A stretch of DNA of 64,000 nt from Salivita marina (lineage in GTDB: Bacteria > Pseudomonadota > Gammaproteobacteria > Pseudomonadales > Azotimanducaceae), in the NCBI GenBank assembly GCA_038144425.1, contig JAYQNS010000004.1, positions 124,001-188,000 of the forward strand. Direction: 5' to 3'. How positions within the stretch are numbered: the stretch's first letter is position 1; every line of letters starts with the position of its first letter. Positions 61,538 through 64,000 of this stretch are shown one piece after another. Made by a program: the position numbers and the translations under genes. Under the pieces are notes generated by a model. It was given only the letters and a program-made list of their open reading frames with translations, was not told where the DNA came from and did not search any database.

Positions 61538-62793
61538 ATAGCCATCAGCTCGAAACCGTGCTGAAGGAAGCGGAAGCCGCCCATCGCGCCGCCTGCGCCA
61601 GCCCCCTCGCCCTTGATCTCACCCGAGGCAAGCCCGCGGCAAGCCAGCTCGACGCCGCCAACGCGCTCGACGGGATTCTTGGCGGCCAGTTCCTCGATCA
61701 GGAGGGCAACGACACGCGGAACTACGGAGGCCCCCAGGGCATTCCCGAGCTTCGGGCCCTCGGCGGCGCAGTGCTTGATGCGCCGGCGACCCAGGTGATG
61801 GCGGGGGGCAACTCGAGCCTCACCCTGATGTACCAGTTTGTGGATGCGGCCCTGCGCTTTGGCTTCGGCGACAAGCCGCCCTGGGGAGAGGGCGCCAAAA
61901 TGCTCTGCCCCGTGCCCGGCTACGATCGGCACTTTGCCATTGGCGAACACCTCGGTGTTGAGCTCGTCCCCATCCCCATGACGGAAGGCGGGCCGGACCT
62001 GGACGCCGCAGAGGCGGCCGTCGCCGCCGACCCTGCGATTAAGGCGATCTGGTGCGTACCGAAGTACAGCAACCCCACAGGGGTCAGCGTTTCGGAATCG
62101 GTGACGGCGCGCCTTGCGGCCCTACCTAAGCGCGCCGGCCCGGGCTTCACCGTGCTCTGGGACAACGCCTACGCGGTGCACGATCTTACGGAGGCGCCCG
62201 CGCCCCTGCCCTCCCTCTGGGCGGCGGCGGAGCGGGAAGGCACCCTCGAAGCCATGGCCCTCTTTGCGTCCACCTCGAAAATGAGCTGGGCGGGCGGCGG
62301 CGTAGCCTTCTTTGCCAGCGGCCCCCAAACCTTCGGGGCCTTCGCGAAGCACCTGTCTTTCCAGATCATTGGGCCCGATAAGGTGAACCAGCTGCGCCAC
62401 GCGCGGCTCTTTCCCACCCTTGATGCGCTGAGGGCCCATATGGCCCAGCACCGCGCCTTGCTGGCGCCAAAATTCGATGCCGTACTCAAAGCCCTCGACG
62501 AGGGCCTCGGCAACACGGGCCTCGCTCACTGGACCGTGCCCGAAGGGGGCTACTTCGTTTCCGTGGACGTGGTCCCTGGCACCGCTAAAGCGGTGGTCCA
62601 GCTGGCGGCGGAAGCGGGCGTTAAGCTGACCCCCGCGGGCGCCACCCACCCTTATGGCCAAGACCCGCAGGACCAAACCCTGCGCCTTGCGCCCAGCTTC
62701 CCGCCCCTCGCCGACGTTGAAGCGGCCATGGCGGTTTTTGTGAATTGCGTTCGCCTCGCCGGCGCGCGCCAGCGCTTAAAGGAACGCAACTAA
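61534..62793 (+). CDS. Class I PLP aminotransferase, aspartate aminotransferase-like (Ic type)
   Basis: A 419-residue fold-type I enzyme. The opening LDLTRGKPAASQLD and NYGGPQGIPELR match the less common aspartate aminotransferase group Ic. The cofactor Lys is in ASTSKMSWAGGG, NPTG in KYSNPTGVSV binds the substrate carboxylate side, and DNAYAV holds the pyridine Asp/Tyr. Its coupling to argC suggests amino-group supply in arginine/glutamate metabolism, although ArgD itself belongs to a different class. Confidence 0.88.
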   Translation: MNSHQLETVLKEAEAAHRAACASPLALDLTRGKPAASQLDAANALDGILGGQFLDQEGNDTRNYGGPQGIPELRALGGAVLDAPATQVMAGGNSSLTLMYQFVDAALRFGFGDKPPWGEGAKMLCPVPGYDRHFAIGEHLGVELVPIPMTEGGPDLDAAEAAVAADPAIKAIWCVPKYSNPTGVSVSESVTARLAALPKRAGPGFTVLWDNAYAVHDLTEAPAPLPSLWAAAEREGTLEAMALFASTSKMSWAGGGVAFFASGPQTFGAFAKHLSFQIIGPDKVNQLRHARLFPTLDALRAHMAQHRALLAPKFDAVLKALDEGLGNTGLAHWTVPEGGYFVSVDVVPGTAKAVVQLAAEAGVKLTPAGATHPYGQDPQDQTLRLAPSFPPLADVEAAMAVFVNCVRLAGARQRLKERN

Positions 62794-64000
62794 GTGACGG
62801 AACCCGAAGAGATCCAAGAAACCCAAGACCTCCAAGAGACGCCCGAGGCGGAAGCGGCGAAGGAAGCCCCCGCACCGGTCCTATTTGAAGAATTCGGCCT
62901 GCCGAGCCCACTCATGAAGGCCATCGAAGCCCTTGGCTTCACCGCCTGCACCCCGATCCAGGGGGAAACGCTCCCCCACGCTCTCTCCGACTACGACGTG
63001 GTGGGGCAGGCGCAAACGGGGACGGGGAAAACGGCTGCCTTCCTCATTTCCATCATCGCCCACCAGCTTGAGTTCCCCAAGGATCCGCTCCTGCCCCCGG
63101 GTACGCCGCGGGCCCTGATTGTGGCTCCGACCCGAGAGCTCGCCATGCAGATCGCCGACGACGCCGAGGGGCTCTGCCGCTTCTCCGGGTTGCGCGTACT
63201 GTCCGTGGTGGGGGGCATGGACTTCGAGCGCCAGCGGCGCATTCTCGAGGAGCGCCGCGTCGATATCCTCGTGGGCACCCCGGGGCGCCTCATCGACTTT
63301 ATTACCCGGGGCAAGCTGAACCTGCGCCAGGTGGAACAGCTGGTATTGGACGAAGCGGACCGCATGCTGTCCATGGGCTTTATCCCCGACGTGCGCCGTA
63401 TCGTGCGCCAAACCCCGCCGAAGGAGCGGCGCCAAACACTACTCTTTAGCGCCACCTTCAGCGAAACCATCCTGCGCCTGGCCAGCCAGTGGACCCTCGA
63501 CGCGGAGCAGGTGGTTATCGAGCCCGAATCCGTCGCCACGGACCGGGTGGAGCAGCGGATCTACCTGGTCGCCGAGGAAGACAAATTCGCCCTTCTCTAC
63601 AACCTCATGCAGGACCTTGAGCTTGAACGGGTCATTGTCTTCGCCAATCGCCGAGACAGCACGCGCCTGATTCAAACGCGTTTGGCCGCCTTAGGGGTGG
63701 ACTGCGAACTGCTGTCCGGAGAAGTGCCCCAGGCGAAGCGCTTGAAAACCCTAGAGCGCTTCAAAGACGGGCGCACCCGGGTGCTGGCCGCTACGGACGT
63801 GGCTGGGCGAGGCCTTCACGTGGACGGCATCAGCCACGTCATCAACTACGATCTCCCGGAAGATCCGGAGGATTACGTGCACCGCATTGGCCGCACGGGC
63901 CGGGCCGGCGCCACGGGGATTTCCATCAGCTTCCTCGGCGAATCGGATGCCTTCCTCCTGCCGGAAATCGAGACGCTCCTCGGAATGAAGCTCACCTCCC
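62794..64000 (+). CDS. DEAD-box RNA helicase, RhlB-like, 3' end cut off
   Basis: At least 402 residues are visible. The GTG at 62794 follows the previous stop directly, with AAAGGA upstream. An acidic, glutamate-rich N-terminal extension (about residues 1-29) precedes the Q-motif (FTACTPIQ). Then come AQTGTGKT (Walker A), PTRELAMQI, TPGRLIDF, DEADRMLSMGF, SATF, ATDVAGRGLHV and HRIGRTGRAG (motif VI). RhlB-type proteins unwind RNA in the degradosome. The C-terminus lies beyond the window, so assignment to RhlB rather than another DEAD-box subgroup is provisional. Confidence 0.88.
   Translation, partial: MTEPEEIQETQDLQETPEAEAAKEAPAPVLFEEFGLPSPLMKAIEALGFTACTPIQGETLPHALSDYDVVGQAQTGTGKTAAFLISIIAHQLEFPKDPLLPPGTPRALIVAPTRELAMQIADDAEGLCRFSGLRVLSVVGGMDFERQRRILEERRVDILVGTPGRLIDFITRGKLNLRQVEQLVLDEADRMLSMGFIPDVRRIVRQTPPKERRQTLLFSATFSETILRLASQWTLDAEQVVIEPESVATDRVEQRIYLVAEEDKFALLYNLMQDLELERVIVFANRRDSTRLIQTRLAALGVDCELLSGEVPQAKRLKTLERFKDGRTRVLAATDVAGRGLHVDGISHVINYDLPEDPEDYVHRIGRTGRAGATGISISFLGESDAFLLPEIETLLGMKLTS

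Overview
The window is a high-GC (roughly 60-65% by eye), gene-dense piece of a gammaproteobacterial chromosome. The evidence is the housekeeping set and its order: fmdB-aspS-yebC-ruvCAB-tolQRAB-pal-cpoB-queE-queC-tRNA-Lys, nadA/bepA/tusA/perM/dapA/bamC/MBL, and proS/tlpA/arsC/wrbA/DUF2069. From general knowledge of gene order these blocks resemble Pseudomonas and marine Cellvibrionales/Halieaceae-type bacteria. A marine oligotroph is an inference, supported by a laminarinase-type GH81 lipoprotein, a PhyH dioxygenase, a Baeyer-Villiger monooxygenase and a CaiB-type CoA transferase. No phage, transposase, integrase, CRISPR array or rRNA was found.

Layout. 1-7 kb: the start of a thioredoxin-reductase-like flavoprotein (runs off the left edge), a C-S lyase/amino-acid permease pair, a PhyH dioxygenase overlapping a sodium:solute symporter, and an MFS carrier divergent from a TetR regulator. 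7.8-15.5 kb: a two-subunit molybdenum hydroxylase (IorA/IorB type) facing a four-gene minus-strand operon with 4-bp overlaps (carbamoyl-amino-acid hydrolase, diaminopropionate ammonia-lyase, M20D amidohydrolase, PLP decarboxylase); this is the best candidate for an undescribed catabolic system. 15.5-22 kb: DUF938 methyltransferase, a GH81 beta-1,3-glucanase lipoprotein behind a LacI-type operator, NIPSNAP, GST, an unknown secreted protein, DUF805, tRNA-Ser(CGA). 22-29.3 kb: thioesterase and the MBL/bamC/dapA/perM/tusA/bepA/nadA core. 29.4-36.4 kb: an accessory block (GshB-like ligase, MelB-type carrier, TetR, MFS, Baeyer-Villiger monooxygenase, peroxiredoxin) lying between nadA and tRNA-Lys(TTT). 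36.5-52.6 kb: conserved core with queC/queE, Tol-Pal, RuvABC, YebC, AspS, FmdB, an HU protein with a histone-H1-like tail, ProS and the arsC/wrbA/DUF2069 operon. 52.6-64 kb: ABM protein plus propionyl-CoA synthetase, an unknown protein, a CoA transferase, DNA polymerase IV, an MsbA-like ABC exporter, a carboxylesterase, ArgC, an aminotransferase and the start of an RhlB-like helicase (runs off the right edge).

A striking property is nine single-base reading-frame breaks (phyH, both halves of a TetR gene, iorB, dpaL, the carbamoylase, the GshB-like gene, the BVMO, tolB and dinB). Most lie in or beside short homopolymer runs, and each is repaired by one base with full restoration of family motifs. 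Because tolB and dinB are among them, assembly or sequencing indels are more likely than decay. I therefore annotate each as one gene and give the break point.
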